In this document: piece after piece, positions 7,888 to 16,114 of the stretch
Position numbering within the stretch: the stretch's first letter is position 1
How the letters are laid out: every line of letters starts with the position of its first letter
Assembly (NCBI GenBank): GCA_964399605.1
Contig: CAYNRH010000009.1
Coordinates: 1 to 22,062, forward strand
Reading direction: 5' to 3'
DNA: 22,062 nt
From: JAGGZI01 sp964399605
Lineage (GTDB): Archaea; Aenigmatarchaeota; Aenigmatarchaeia; PWEA01; JAGHBM01
Program-made: the position numbers and the translations under genes
Notes under the pieces: generated by a model
What the model was told of the DNA's origin: nothing
Databases searched by the model: none
What the model saw: only the letters and a program-made list of their open reading frames with translations

Positions 7888-10149
7888 TTATCTTTTCAAC
7901 TTCTTCTCTATCTTATGCACAAGTAATCTTGTCTTTATTGCAACTTCCGGGTTAACTGATATTGAGTCTATTCCTTGCCTGACTAAAAACTCAGTGAAAT
8001 CCGGAAAGTATGATGGCGCCTCTCCGCAAATACCAACTTTTCTTCCATATTTGTGCGCAGTTTTTATCAGCATCTCTATCATTCTCTTTACTGCCAAATC
8101 CCTTTCATTGAAAGTTTTTGCAAGCCTTTGGCTGTCCCTGTCTATGCCAAGAGTCAGCTGTGTTAAATCATTTGAACCGATAGAAAAGCCATCAAAATAG
8201 TTAGAGAACTTATCCGCCAATATTATATTTGAAGGTATCTCCGCCATAACATAAACCTTGAAGTTTTTCCCTCTTTTCAAGCCTTCCTCTCTCATAATCT
8301 TTAAAGTTTCTTTAGCCTCTTCTATAGTTCTGCAGAATGGTATCATTGGTATTATGTTCTTGAGTTTCATCTCATCCCTGACTTTTTTCAAAGCCCTGCA
8401 CTCCAGCCTGAACGCAGCTTCAAATTCAGAAATATAACGGGAAGCTCCTCTCCACCCAATCATTGGATTGTTTTCCTTCGGCTCAAATTCCTTTCCGCCT
8501 TTCAGAGTGGCATACTCGTTTGTCTTAAAATCAGAAAATCTTAAAATAACCGGCCTTGGATAAAATGCAGCAGCTATCTTTGATATTCCCTCGGCAAGCT
8601 TTTCTATGAATATTTTTTCCTTATGATTTTTTATCATCGCAAGCGGATGCTCGCCTATAGAAGATATTATGAATTCCTCCCTTGCCAATCCAACCCCGTC
8701 AACCGGCAACTGCCCCTGGACAAGAGCCCTCTCTGGTATTCCAACATTAACCATAATTTGAGTTTTTGTTTTTGGCATGCTCTTTACATCTATTTTACTA
8801 ACTTTATAACTCAAAATTCCCTTCCAAACTCTTCCCCTTTCCTGGGTGCAGTCAACTGTAATATCTTGACCTGTCTTAATTTTTTTTGTTCCATGAAGAG
8901 TTCCAACAATGGCAGGTATGCCAAGCTCCCTTGAAACTATGGCTGCATGGCTTGTGCGCCCGCCCTTGTCTGTTATTATTCCTGAAGCCATCTTCATTAT
9001 TGGCTCCCAGTCCGGGTCAGTCATTTCAGTCACAAGAATTTCTCCGGGCTTAAACTTTGATATCTCCTTAGCAGATATTATCATTTTGGCCTTTCCAGCC
9101 CCTATTTTTCTTCCTATGCTTTGGCCAACAAGAATAACTTTGCTCTTTTCTTTAAGGATATATTTCTTGAGAACATCTGAAGATTTTGACTGCACCGTTT
9201 CGGGCCTTGCCTGAACTATGTATAGGCCATCTTTATCTTTTGCCCATTCTATGTCCATTGGTCTCTTGTAGTGATTCTCTATATGTATGCAATATTCAGC
9301 TAATTTAATCGCATCTTTATCGCTGATAGAAAAATTTTCTCTTAATTTTTTTGGAGTTGTTTTTTTCTTAACGCCTTTTTTTGACCTTACTTCCATTGTC
9401 ATTTTTGAGCCTTTTCTCTTTGATATAATTGTCCTCGTCGATTTTAAAATAAAGAATCCGTCTGGATTAACTCTTCCCTGGACTACATAATCACCGAGCC
9501 CGTAGGAACTGTTGATGTAAACAAAATTTTTATTTCCAGAATCAGGGTCCAAAGAAAACATAACTCCTGAACTTTTTGAGAATATTAATTTTTGAACTCC
9601 AACCGAAAGTTTGACTTTGAAATGGTCAAACCCTTTGTCTGCTCTATATGATATCGCTCTGTCAGTAAACAAAGAAGCTATGCATTTTTTAACAGAATTT
9701 AAGAGTTGTTTTTCTCCTCTGACATTGATGTATGTCTCCTGCTGCCCTGCGAAGCTTGCGTCTCCAAGGTCTTCTGCTGTAGCAGAGCTCCTGACCGCGA
9801 CAGCCAAATTTTTTGTGTTAAATTTCTTAGACATTTTTCCATAATTATCTATTATCTCGTTTTTTAAATCTTCTGGGAATTTTCCGGATAAAATTAATTC
9901 TCTTATACTCTTTCCTATTTTTCTTAGATTTTTTAAATTCTTTTTATCCAATCTTGAAATTAACTTCTTGATTTTTTCTTCCAGCCTGTTTTCCCTCATA
10001 AAATAATCATATGCCTCGGTTGTTATGGCAAACCCCGGAGGAACAGGAACTTTTGTATGCTGTATCATTTCTCCAAGGTTTGCATTCTTTCCACCGACCA
10101 AAGGCACGTCCTTCTTTGAAATCTCATCAAACCATAGAACAAATTTCAT
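7888..10149 (-). CDS. ppsA: Phosphoenolpyruvate synthase (pyruvate, water dikinase)
   Basis: The enzyme converts pyruvate, ATP and water into PEP, AMP and phosphate, the entry step of gluconeogenesis in many archaea. The 753-residue chain has the three expected parts. The N-terminal ATP-grasp domain has VGGKNANLGEM (18-28) and AVRSSATAEDLGDASFAGQQ (118-137). The swivelling phosphohistidine domain has GGRTSHAAIVSRELG, with His401 as the phosphate carrier. The C-terminal PEP/pyruvate barrel has GFSIGSNDLTQLTLG (654-668) and GICGEAPS with catalytic Cys708. A fairly basic insert rich in Lys (about 242-268) links ATP-grasp parts. It lies 31 bases downstream of lhr. A TATA-like TTTATTTAAG at about 10167-10177 could give it a private, leaderless promoter. 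Pyruvate phosphate dikinase is excluded by length and by the PpsA-type C-terminus. Confidence 0.96.
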   Translation of the reverse strand: MKFVLWFDEISKKDVPLVGGKNANLGEMIQHTKVPVPPGFAITTEAYDYFMRENRLEEKIKKLISRLDKKNLKNLRKIGKSIRELILSGKFPEDLKNEIIDNYGKMSKKFNTKNLAVAVRSSATAEDLGDASFAGQQETYINVRGEKQLLNSVKKCIASLFTDRAISYRADKGFDHFKVKLSVGVQKLIFSKSSGVMFSLDPDSGNKNFVYINSSYGLGDYVVQGRVNPDGFFILKSTRTIISKRKGSKMTMEVRSKKGVKKKTTPKKLRENFSISDKDAIKLAEYCIHIENHYKRPMDIEWAKDKDGLYIVQARPETVQSKSSDVLKKYILKEKSKVILVGQSIGRKIGAGKAKMIISAKEISKFKPGEILVTEMTDPDWEPIMKMASGIITDKGGRTSHAAIVSRELGIPAIVGTLHGTKKIKTGQDITVDCTQERGRVWKGILSYKVSKIDVKSMPKTKTQIMVNVGIPERALVQGQLPVDGVGLAREEFIISSIGEHPLAMIKNHKEKIFIEKLAEGISKIAAAFYPRPVILRFSDFKTNEYATLKGGKEFEPKENNPMIGWRGASRYISEFEAAFRLECRALKKVRDEMKLKNIIPMIPFCRTIEEAKETLKIMREEGLKRGKNFKVYVMAEIPSNIILADKFSNYFDGFSIGSNDLTQLTLGIDRDSQRLAKTFNERDLAVKRMIEMLIKTAHKYGRKVGICGEAPSYFPDFTEFLVRQGIDSISVNPEVAIKTRLLVHKIEKKLKR

Positions 10150-10180
10150 AATATTCTTTACTTTTGCTTAAATAAATTTA

Positions 10181-12967
10181 TTAGTTCCAATACCTTTTAG
10201 TTTTTGCAAATTGCCTCTCCGCTTCAAGTATATCTCTTAAAAAATCATCCTCATTTTCCCTTTGTTTTGCCAATATCCTTATTGCCGTATCAGGACCAAC
10301 TCCCCTTCCAGCAAGAGCTATTATCACTTTGGAACCATAAGTCAACACCAAATCGGCGATAGATTCCATTTTATTTAATTTTTCTTTTTCCTCTTCTGTA
10401 ATGGCTTTACCACTCAAGCTCTTATGTATTATCTTTTCAAGCTCTTTCTGGTGTGGCTTTATAACAGTTATTAATCTGCTTCCACACGCCGGGCATTCAG
10501 GATCTTTTTCTATCATTCTGACATTTTTTGTAACTGAATATTTGCCGCAGTTCATGCAAACCATTCTCACTCTTGTGTTGAGCAACCTGTCTTTGAATAC
10601 ATTGAATATCTCCTTCTCCGGTTTCTCCGGACCAACCAGTTCCCGAAATTGATATTCAACACCAACCTTGCCTATTGGAGACAGCTCTGGACTCTCATCA
10701 ACAAAAAATTCTATCTCTCCTTTTTTTATCTTATCTAAAACTTCTTTTGCGCCTTTCATGTCAAGTTTTTCCAAATAAACTTCCTTTTTAGTCTCTTCAA
10801 AAACAGGGCTTCCCCTAAAACTTTCTATTATTTTTGATATGTTCACCTTGTCCCATCTTGCCTTCTTTGATATTGCCCCAAATCTTTTTGCAACGTGTAT
10901 GAATCTCCACCTAAACATCTGCGACCTTTCTATTGTGTTGTCAAGTATTATCTCAAAATCTTCTGGGTCGTTCTCTCTTATAACCCTTAAAACATCTTCT
11001 TTAGATGCACCCTGAATAATTATCCTGTAAGGGTCGTTTTTTATTGCAACACTTCTCCCCAAATTGCCGGATAAAACCGCCGAAAAAAATCTGCTTAAAG
11101 TTTGGTTTATAAGCGACCCAAAGCATGAATGAATCACAACGAAATCCTTTTCACTTTCAACCAGTATTTTTTTATCGTCTGGAATTACCCTGTTGTTTTT
11201 TATCTGCTTCTTCATGTAGTCAATTATACTTTTGCATGCCTCCTCAGAAATTGGATACTCTTTTTGAATCTTCTTTATAGCATCCTTATCTTCAATCATT
11301 TCTGATATTTTTCTCCTTAACGCCCCGACCTCCTGCGCAATATCCTTTGTGACTGGCATAAGCTCCCCTTCCCATGCAGGAACAGCAGAAGTTATATCAT
11401 CCACCGGCTCAACAAAGACTTTTCCTGAATAAACAGAGAGAATCCTCCACGTTCTTCCCTTTATAATGAACGTTGTCCCTGTTTCACCATGCTCGGCAAC
11501 AAAACCTTCATCAAGAACACCAACTTCCTTGTTCTCTATATTGTCTATAATCCTATACTGATACACATCTGGTATTGTAGACAGGTTCCCATAGTAATAC
11601 TCCCACGCCTTTCTTCTCCTTCTGACTTTTGTATCAAGATAAATAAACCTCAAAACTTCCATCAGTTTTAGAACCTGTGCAAACTTCTTTTTGTCCAAAT
11701 TTCTGTATGGATAAGAACTTTTTATTATGTCATATATTTCTTTCCAGTCGTAGTCATACTTGTCAAGCGCCAACCCTATTATCTGATGTGCCAGAACATC
11801 AAATGCCTGCTCGTGTATCTTTATTTTTTCCAGCTTTTCTTCCATTGCTCTCTTTGCTATCACACCCGCCTCCAAAACATCATCTTCATTGGATGCTATG
11901 ATTATGCCCTTGCTGCTTTCACCAACTTTGTGGCCACTTCTTCCAATCCTTTGGACAAGCTTCGAAACCTGCCTTGGACTCATGTACTGAATAACCTGCT
12001 CTATTGTCCCTATATCTATCCCCAGCTCCAGTGAAGATGTGCAGATTAAAACATTCAAATCACCTGACTTAAACATATCCTCTGCAAGAACTCTGACATC
12101 CTTGCTCAGGGAACTGTGATGCGTCTCGTGTCCATTATACTCCAAACTCCTCAGCCTTGAAGAAAGTATTTCTGCAGCTTCTCTTGTATTTGTAAAAACC
12201 AGCGTCTTTTTGCCTCTAACAAGATCACGAATAACCCTCAATCTTGCAGTTGCATCAGCACCCAAAAATATTTTCTCCCCCAACTTCTTATCCTCATTCC
12301 CAGGCCTTGGTGAAATCACTTCAATATCTATGTCTTTCGGGCTTACCACCTTGACTATCTTTACATCTTTTCCAAGAAAATCCGCTACCTCTTTTGGGGA
12401 GCCGATGGTTGCAGACAATCCTATTATCTGAAAATCGTTGCCTATCACTTTTTTTAATCTCTCGAGCCCGACTGCAAGCTGTATCCCCCTCTTGCTGGTC
12501 ACCAGCTCGTGTATCTCGTCTATTATAACCCACTTTATGTTAGAAAGATTTTCTTTCATCTTAGACCCCGGCAATATTGCCTGTAGGGTTTCTGGAGTTG
12601 ATATCAAAAGGTCTGGTGGAAACTCTGCCTGCTTGGTTCTCTCGTATTGTGTCGTATCACCATGCCTAACAGATACATCCATATCAAGCTTGCCGCCCCA
12701 CCACAACAATCTTTTCATCAAATCTCTGTTTAGCGCCTTCAGTGGTGTGATGTATAGAATAGAAATTGGTTTCGGTTTTTTCTCAATCCACATTGAAAAA
12801 ATTGGCAGCATGGCACTCTCTGTTTTTCCAATCCCTGTGGGAGCAATTATAAGGACATTCTTACCGCTAATAATCTCGGGTATTGCTTTCTCCTGAGCAG
12901 ACGTCGGCTCTTTCCAATCCCTTTCTTTTATCAGTTCCTGAATTTTAGGATGTAGTTTTGAAAACAT
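10181..12967 (-). CDS. Lhr-type superfamily 2 ATP-dependent helicase
   Basis: Lhr family proteins are 3'-5' DNA (or RNA:DNA) helicases linked to repair and recombination. The 928-residue chain shows helicase motifs: Q-motif region PTSAQEKAIP, Walker A APTGIGKTE (about 42-50), motif II DEIH (150-153), motif III SAT (185-187) and motif VI QRIGRSGHKVGE (about 339-350). The Lhr-specific winged-helix and beta parts follow, including RRRKAWEYYYGNLSTIPD (about 449-466) and FRWRFIHVAKRFGA (about 685-698). A four-cysteine zinc-finger-like element (C804, C807, C825, C828) lies near the C-terminus, followed by a helical tail. I start at ATG 12967 because AGGTGGT lies 3 bases before it; the adjacent in-frame TTG (12970) is less likely. 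It is much shorter than bacterial Lhr and has the size of archaeal forms. It diverges from nth. Confidence 0.93.
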   Translation of the reverse strand: MFSKLHPKIQELIKERDWKEPTSAQEKAIPEIISGKNVLIIAPTGIGKTESAMLPIFSMWIEKKPKPISILYITPLKALNRDLMKRLLWWGGKLDMDVSVRHGDTTQYERTKQAEFPPDLLISTPETLQAILPGSKMKENLSNIKWVIIDEIHELVTSKRGIQLAVGLERLKKVIGNDFQIIGLSATIGSPKEVADFLGKDVKIVKVVSPKDIDIEVISPRPGNEDKKLGEKIFLGADATARLRVIRDLVRGKKTLVFTNTREAAEILSSRLRSLEYNGHETHHSSLSKDVRVLAEDMFKSGDLNVLICTSSLELGIDIGTIEQVIQYMSPRQVSKLVQRIGRSGHKVGESSKGIIIASNEDDVLEAGVIAKRAMEEKLEKIKIHEQAFDVLAHQIIGLALDKYDYDWKEIYDIIKSSYPYRNLDKKKFAQVLKLMEVLRFIYLDTKVRRRRKAWEYYYGNLSTIPDVYQYRIIDNIENKEVGVLDEGFVAEHGETGTTFIIKGRTWRILSVYSGKVFVEPVDDITSAVPAWEGELMPVTKDIAQEVGALRRKISEMIEDKDAIKKIQKEYPISEEACKSIIDYMKKQIKNNRVIPDDKKILVESEKDFVVIHSCFGSLINQTLSRFFSAVLSGNLGRSVAIKNDPYRIIIQGASKEDVLRVIRENDPEDFEIILDNTIERSQMFRWRFIHVAKRFGAISKKARWDKVNISKIIESFRGSPVFEETKKEVYLEKLDMKGAKEVLDKIKKGEIEFFVDESPELSPIGKVGVEYQFRELVGPEKPEKEIFNVFKDRLLNTRVRMVCMNCGKYSVTKNVRMIEKDPECPACGSRLITVIKPHQKELEKIIHKSLSGKAITEEEKEKLNKMESIADLVLTYGSKVIIALAGRGVGPDTAIRILAKQRENEDDFLRDILEAERQFAKTKRYWN

Positions 12968-12979
12968 CAAACCACCTGT

Positions 12980-12996
12980 ATATAACAGTGTTATAT
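12980..12996. promoter_or_regulatory. 17-base palindrome over the lhr promoter region
   Basis: ATATAACA, a central G, then TGTTATAT forms a perfect inverted repeat, 13-29 bases before the lhr ATG. The AT-rich bases at its far end (to about 13001) also look like the lhr TATA box, so a dimeric protein bound here would compete with transcription factors. The site sits between divergent lhr and nth. Operator function is inference. Confidence 0.4.
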
Positions 12997-13066
12997 TTTT
13001 TTATGTAATAATTTATGCAAAAGACTATTGTATTTGGAAACATAAAAAAGTTACTGTAGTGATTAC

Positions 13067-13696
13067 ATGAACAAAATTAAGATATTGCTTAAATTTCTTG
13101 AAAAGAGATACGGTTATCCAAAAATTTCAGGTAATCGCTTCAAGCTTTTAATAACAACTGTTCTGTCGCAGCGAACCAGAGATGAAAACACATACAAAGC
13201 ATCACAGCAACTATTCAAAGCCGCTAAAACTCCCGAAGAGATATCTAAATTGTCTGTAAAAGAATTGGAGAAGCTGATAAAGCCATCTGGCATGTACAGA
13301 CAGAAGGCCAAAAGAATAAAAGAAATTTCTAAAATAATTCTGGAAAAATACAAAGGGAAGGTTCCAGACAACAGGGAAGAATTAATATCTCTGCCTGGTG
13401 TTGGATTCAAAACTGCTGATATAGTATTGTCATATGGCTTTGGCATACCAACCATCGCCGTAGATACTCATGTAAACAGAATACCAAAAAGGATTGGCAT
13501 AGTTGGAAAAAATGCAAACGTTGAAGAAGTTAGAAAAACTTTAGAAAAATACGTCAGTGGTAAAAAAAGATTTTTGGTTAATATGGGATTGGTGAAATTC
13601 GGACAGGAAATATGCAGACCCATCAATCCAAAATGCAATGTGTGCCCAATCAATAAAATTTGTGACTATTATAAATCTTTAAATAAAAAGACGTGA
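13067..13696 (+). CDS. nth: Endonuclease III (DNA glycosylase/AP lyase)
   Basis: This base-excision repair enzyme removes oxidised pyrimidines and cuts the abasic site. The 209-residue chain carries the helix-hairpin-helix LPGVGFKTA (109-117) with catalytic Lys115, and the catalytic aspartate Asp133 in AVDTHVNR. The C-terminal iron-sulfur loop has Cys183, Cys190, Cys193 and Cys199 in the standard C-x6-C-x2-C-x5-C pattern for a [4Fe-4S] cluster. GTGAT lies 3 bases before ATG 13067. The metK start is 24 bases after its stop, with metK's ribosome binding site in the gap, so the genes are probably cotranscribed. MutY is excluded: the chain is short and has Lys at the Nth catalytic place. Confidence 0.96.
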   Translation: MNKIKILLKFLEKRYGYPKISGNRFKLLITTVLSQRTRDENTYKASQQLFKAAKTPEEISKLSVKELEKLIKPSGMYRQKAKRIKEISKIILEKYKGKVPDNREELISLPGVGFKTADIVLSYGFGIPTIAVDTHVNRIPKRIGIVGKNANVEEVRKTLEKYVSGKKRFLVNMGLVKFGQEICRPINPKCNVCPINKICDYYKSLNKKT

Positions 13697-13707
13697 CCAA
13701 AATCTTT

Positions 13708-13717
13708 AGGGGGTGAT
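13708..13717 (+). promoter_or_regulatory. metK: Strong Shine-Dalgarno supporting the TTG start of metK
   Basis: AGGGGGTGAT lies 3 bases before TTG 13721. No ATG is found nearby, and the site is the best match in the window to GGAGGTGAT, which supports the rare start codon. Confidence 0.8.
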
Positions 13718-13720
13718 TTT

Positions 13721-14872
13721 TTGAAAAAAGGAAATTTTATATTCACATCTGAATCAATGGCAGAGGGGCATCCTGACAAGGTATCTGATAAGATTTCGGA
13801 TGCTATTCTTGATGAAATTCTCAGACAGGATAAAAATGCAAGAGTTGCCTGTGAAACAATGGTTGGAATGGGATTCGTCATAGTTACCGGTGAAATAACA
13901 ACTTCCGCCAACTTCAATGCACCTGAAATAGCGCGTTCTATTATAAAAGAAATTGGTTATGACAGGCCGGAATATGGATTTGATTATAAAACTGTGGGAG
14001 TGCTAACAAGCATACATTCCCAATCCCCGGATATAGCGATTGGCGTCAATAAAAATGAAATTGGAGCTGGAGACCAGGGAATGATGTCCGGCTATGCCAC
14101 AAATGAAACTCCAGAACTCATGCCACTAACATTAGTACTGGCACATAAGCTTGCAATGAGATTGGCTGAAGTAAGAAAAGACAAGACTCTTCCATATCTG
14201 AGACCTGATGGAAAGACCCAGGTAAGCATAAAATACGAAAATGGCAAGCCAGAATACATAACGTCAGTGGTTGTTGCAGCCCAGCATGACCCAGATGTTG
14301 ATATACAAAAACTCAGGGAAGATATAAAAGAAAATGTAATAAAACCTGTCTGCGATAAGTGGTTAAGACCGGAAACAAAATACTACATAAACAATACGGG
14401 AAGGTTTGTTGTTGGAGGCCCTGTAGCAGATTCTGGAATGACTGGAAGAAAAATAATAGTTGATACATATGGTGGCGTTATAGGACATGGCGGCGGAGCA
14501 TTCTCCGGGAAGGACCCAACAAAAGTTGACAGGTCTGCGGCATACATGGCTCGCTACATAGCCAAAAACATAGTAGCTGCAGAATTGTGTGACAAATGCG
14601 AGGTCCAACTATCTTACGTAATAGGTGGAACTGAACCACTGTCAATAATGATAGATACATTCGGCACAGAAAAGATACCAAATGATAAATTACTCGAACT
14701 TGTTAAAAAACATTTCAAGCTTTCACCAAAAGGCATAATAGAACAATTGAATCTTCTAAGACCAATATACAAAAAAACATCATCTTACGGCCACTTTGGA
14801 AGAGAAGACCCTGACTTCACATGGGAAAAAACTGACTTGGCAGAAACATTGAAAAAAGAAGCTGGTTTGTAA
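13721..14872 (+). CDS. metK: S-adenosylmethionine synthetase, bacterial-type MetK
   Basis: The enzyme makes S-adenosylmethionine from methionine and ATP. The 383-residue protein follows the bacterial/eukaryotic MetK family in length and motifs: FTSESMAEGHPDKVSDKISD (8-27), GAGDQGMMSGYATNETPELM (about 112-131), GGGAFSGKDPTKVDRSAAY, and YGHFGRED near the C-terminus. Most archaea instead use a divergent enzyme (COG1812 type) without these motifs, so this gene points to transfer or to a lineage-specific replacement. Its neighbour nth is ordinary in sequence. Translation starts at TTG 13721 behind a strong ribosome binding site. The stop TAA overlaps the ATG of the next gene by one base, so the two should be coupled. 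Confidence 0.97.
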   Translation: MKKGNFIFTSESMAEGHPDKVSDKISDAILDEILRQDKNARVACETMVGMGFVIVTGEITTSANFNAPEIARSIIKEIGYDRPEYGFDYKTVGVLTSIHSQSPDIAIGVNKNEIGAGDQGMMSGYATNETPELMPLTLVLAHKLAMRLAEVRKDKTLPYLRPDGKTQVSIKYENGKPEYITSVVVAAQHDPDVDIQKLREDIKENVIKPVCDKWLRPETKYYINNTGRFVVGGPVADSGMTGRKIIVDTYGGVIGHGGGAFSGKDPTKVDRSAAYMARYIAKNIVAAELCDKCEVQLSYVIGGTEPLSIMIDTFGTEKIPNDKLLELVKKHFKLSPKGIIEQLNLLRPIYKKTSSYGHFGREDPDFTWEKTDLAETLKKEAGL

Positions 14873-15096
14873 TGAAGCATAGTTTAAAATGGGGGCTGTT
14901 CGTAGGCGTTAGTGTTGCTTCTGTTTCATCACTTATTCTTAGGGTGGTACAGGTGAACTACTGGACACTTGTTGGAATATTATACCTTTATTCCATTGTC
15001 GGTTTTACCACATCTTACATAGTTTATAAAGATTTGAGAAAAAGAATGAAAACAAAAATAGAAAAAAAGTTGGACGAAATCCTCGAAAGGGTTTAG
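14872..15096 (+). CDS. Small two-helix membrane protein coupled to metK
   Basis: This 74-residue protein has two hydrophobic helices (about 7-26 and 31-52), then a basic-acidic tail (KDLRKRMKTKIEKKLDEILE) that is probably a cytosolic amphipathic helix. The ATG shares its A with the metK stop (TAATG), which is typical of reinitiation. The family is not recognised. The position suggests co-regulation with metK, but small membrane proteins are often found beside unrelated genes, so a link to methionine metabolism is not established. Its end overlaps the end of the lamin-tail gene on the other strand by 4 bases (15093-15096). Confidence 0.7.
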   Translation: MKHSLKWGLFVGVSVASVSSLILRVVQVNYWTLVGILYLYSIVGFTTSYIVYKDLRKRMKTKIEKKLDEILERV

Positions 15097-16004
15097 TCCT
15101 GATTCGACTCTCCCGGTGTTGGGTCTCTTTCTTCCAAATTCCCTGAGCCATCTGGTATTCTTGCCCACGATTTTCCTTCAGTGCTTGAAGAATAACTTAC
15201 TTCGTCCACTATCTTATCATTTTCGTATAATTTCAAGTCATCGCCATTGTTGTTTAAAGCTATTCCCGTTTCGTTTCTCCATAGAACCAAAAATTCACCC
15301 GCATCTATATTTCCTGAGAGTGAATAACCAGAACCACCGTCTCTTATCCTCCAATCCGTTAAATCTATTTCAGAGTCTCCGTAGTTGTACAGCTCTATAA
15401 ACTCACCGTCTGCATCGTCGCCAACAGGGTTCGGAAGAATCTCATTTATTGATAATTTAACTATTTTTTCAGTGCCTGGAATTTCCATATAATCCCGTTT
15501 TATTTTTTCCATCCTTTCCAATTCTTCCTGTAATAAATTCTTCGCTTCCATATACTTATCTTCCACATTTCCCTTTACTGATTCACTCACATTTCCCATT
15601 TCCTTTGTTTTTTCTAAAACTCCATCAGGACTCGTAAATCTATCAGTCAGCTTCTCGCCTGTTCTTGAAACCAATAATGTGTACTCTTGTGTTATCAATT
15701 TCCAATCAGTCTTATCAGGTGTCTCTTCCACAATTACTCTCCTGTCTGGTCTTGTGAGTTCCTGATAAATTCTATGGGGCTGCAGTATTATCGTAAACTT
15801 TCCGAATGGTGTGTTGTAAGTCTGCTCAAATTTGTCGCTGGTTAAAGACTTGGATAGCTCGCCTGGAATACTGTCAACACTACTCATGTTCAGAACCGTT
15901 GTTCCTATTGGGCTGTATTCAGTGGTTATTGTTGAAGCAACAAAGGGCACAGAAGTCAAGCCAGCAATTATTGATGCTATTATAGCAATGTCGCTTAAAT
16001 TCAC
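15093..16004 (-). CDS. Exported lamin-tail-domain protein
   Basis: The 303-residue protein has an N-terminal hydrophobic segment (about 5-24) that acts as signal peptide or anchor, a middle region, and a C-terminal lamin tail domain (about 180-303). The domain opens with VKLSINEILPNPVGDDADGE, has FIELYNYGDSEIDLTDWRI, and ends in the usual DPTPGESN turn. Such immunoglobulin-fold domains occur in secreted proteins of bacteria and archaea, often fused to nucleases or surface proteins; here no catalytic domain is visible. The middle holds YNTPFGKF (63-70) and FTSPDG (123-128), which match a motif in the large protein at 19136. Residues about 145-175 are a charged helix. The start is GTG 16004: GGAGG lies 7 bases before it, and no ATG fits. 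Role unknown; probably surface adhesion or structure. Confidence 0.85.
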   Translation of the reverse strand: MNLSDIAIIASIIAGLTSVPFVASTITTEYSPIGTTVLNMSSVDSIPGELSKSLTSDKFEQTYNTPFGKFTIILQPHRIYQELTRPDRRVIVEETPDKTDWKLITQEYTLLVSRTGEKLTDRFTSPDGVLEKTKEMGNVSESVKGNVEDKYMEAKNLLQEELERMEKIKRDYMEIPGTEKIVKLSINEILPNPVGDDADGEFIELYNYGDSEIDLTDWRIRDGGSGYSLSGNIDAGEFLVLWRNETGIALNNNGDDLKLYENDKIVDEVSYSSSTEGKSWARIPDGSGNLEERDPTPGESNQD

Positions 16005-16011
16005 AAAAGCT

Positions 16012-16016
16012 CCTCC
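16012..16016 (-). promoter_or_regulatory. Shine-Dalgarno supporting the GTG start of the lamin-tail gene
   Basis: On the minus strand AGGAGGA precedes GTG 16004 with 7 bases between GGAGG and the start. That equals the position of GGAGG before the gene at 18763 (8 bases), so the GTG start is credible. Confidence 0.65.
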
Positions 16017-16085
16017 TCTTAATCATCTTTTAATCTTTCATCAAGGTCTTATAGGTTCATTTTATTAAAAAATTTAGAAAATCTA

Positions 16086-16093
16086 TTTATAAA
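16086..16093 (+). promoter_or_regulatory. TATA box of the acetyl-CoA synthetase gene
   Basis: TTTATAAA lies 22-29 bases before ATG 16115, so the transcript should be leaderless, which agrees with the missing Shine-Dalgarno. A second TTTATAAA at 16100-16107 is too close to serve. The stretch is nearly symmetric and may also serve the divergent lamin-tail gene. Confidence 0.6.
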
Positions 16094-16114
16094 GTTTTAT
16101 TTATAAATGAATTT

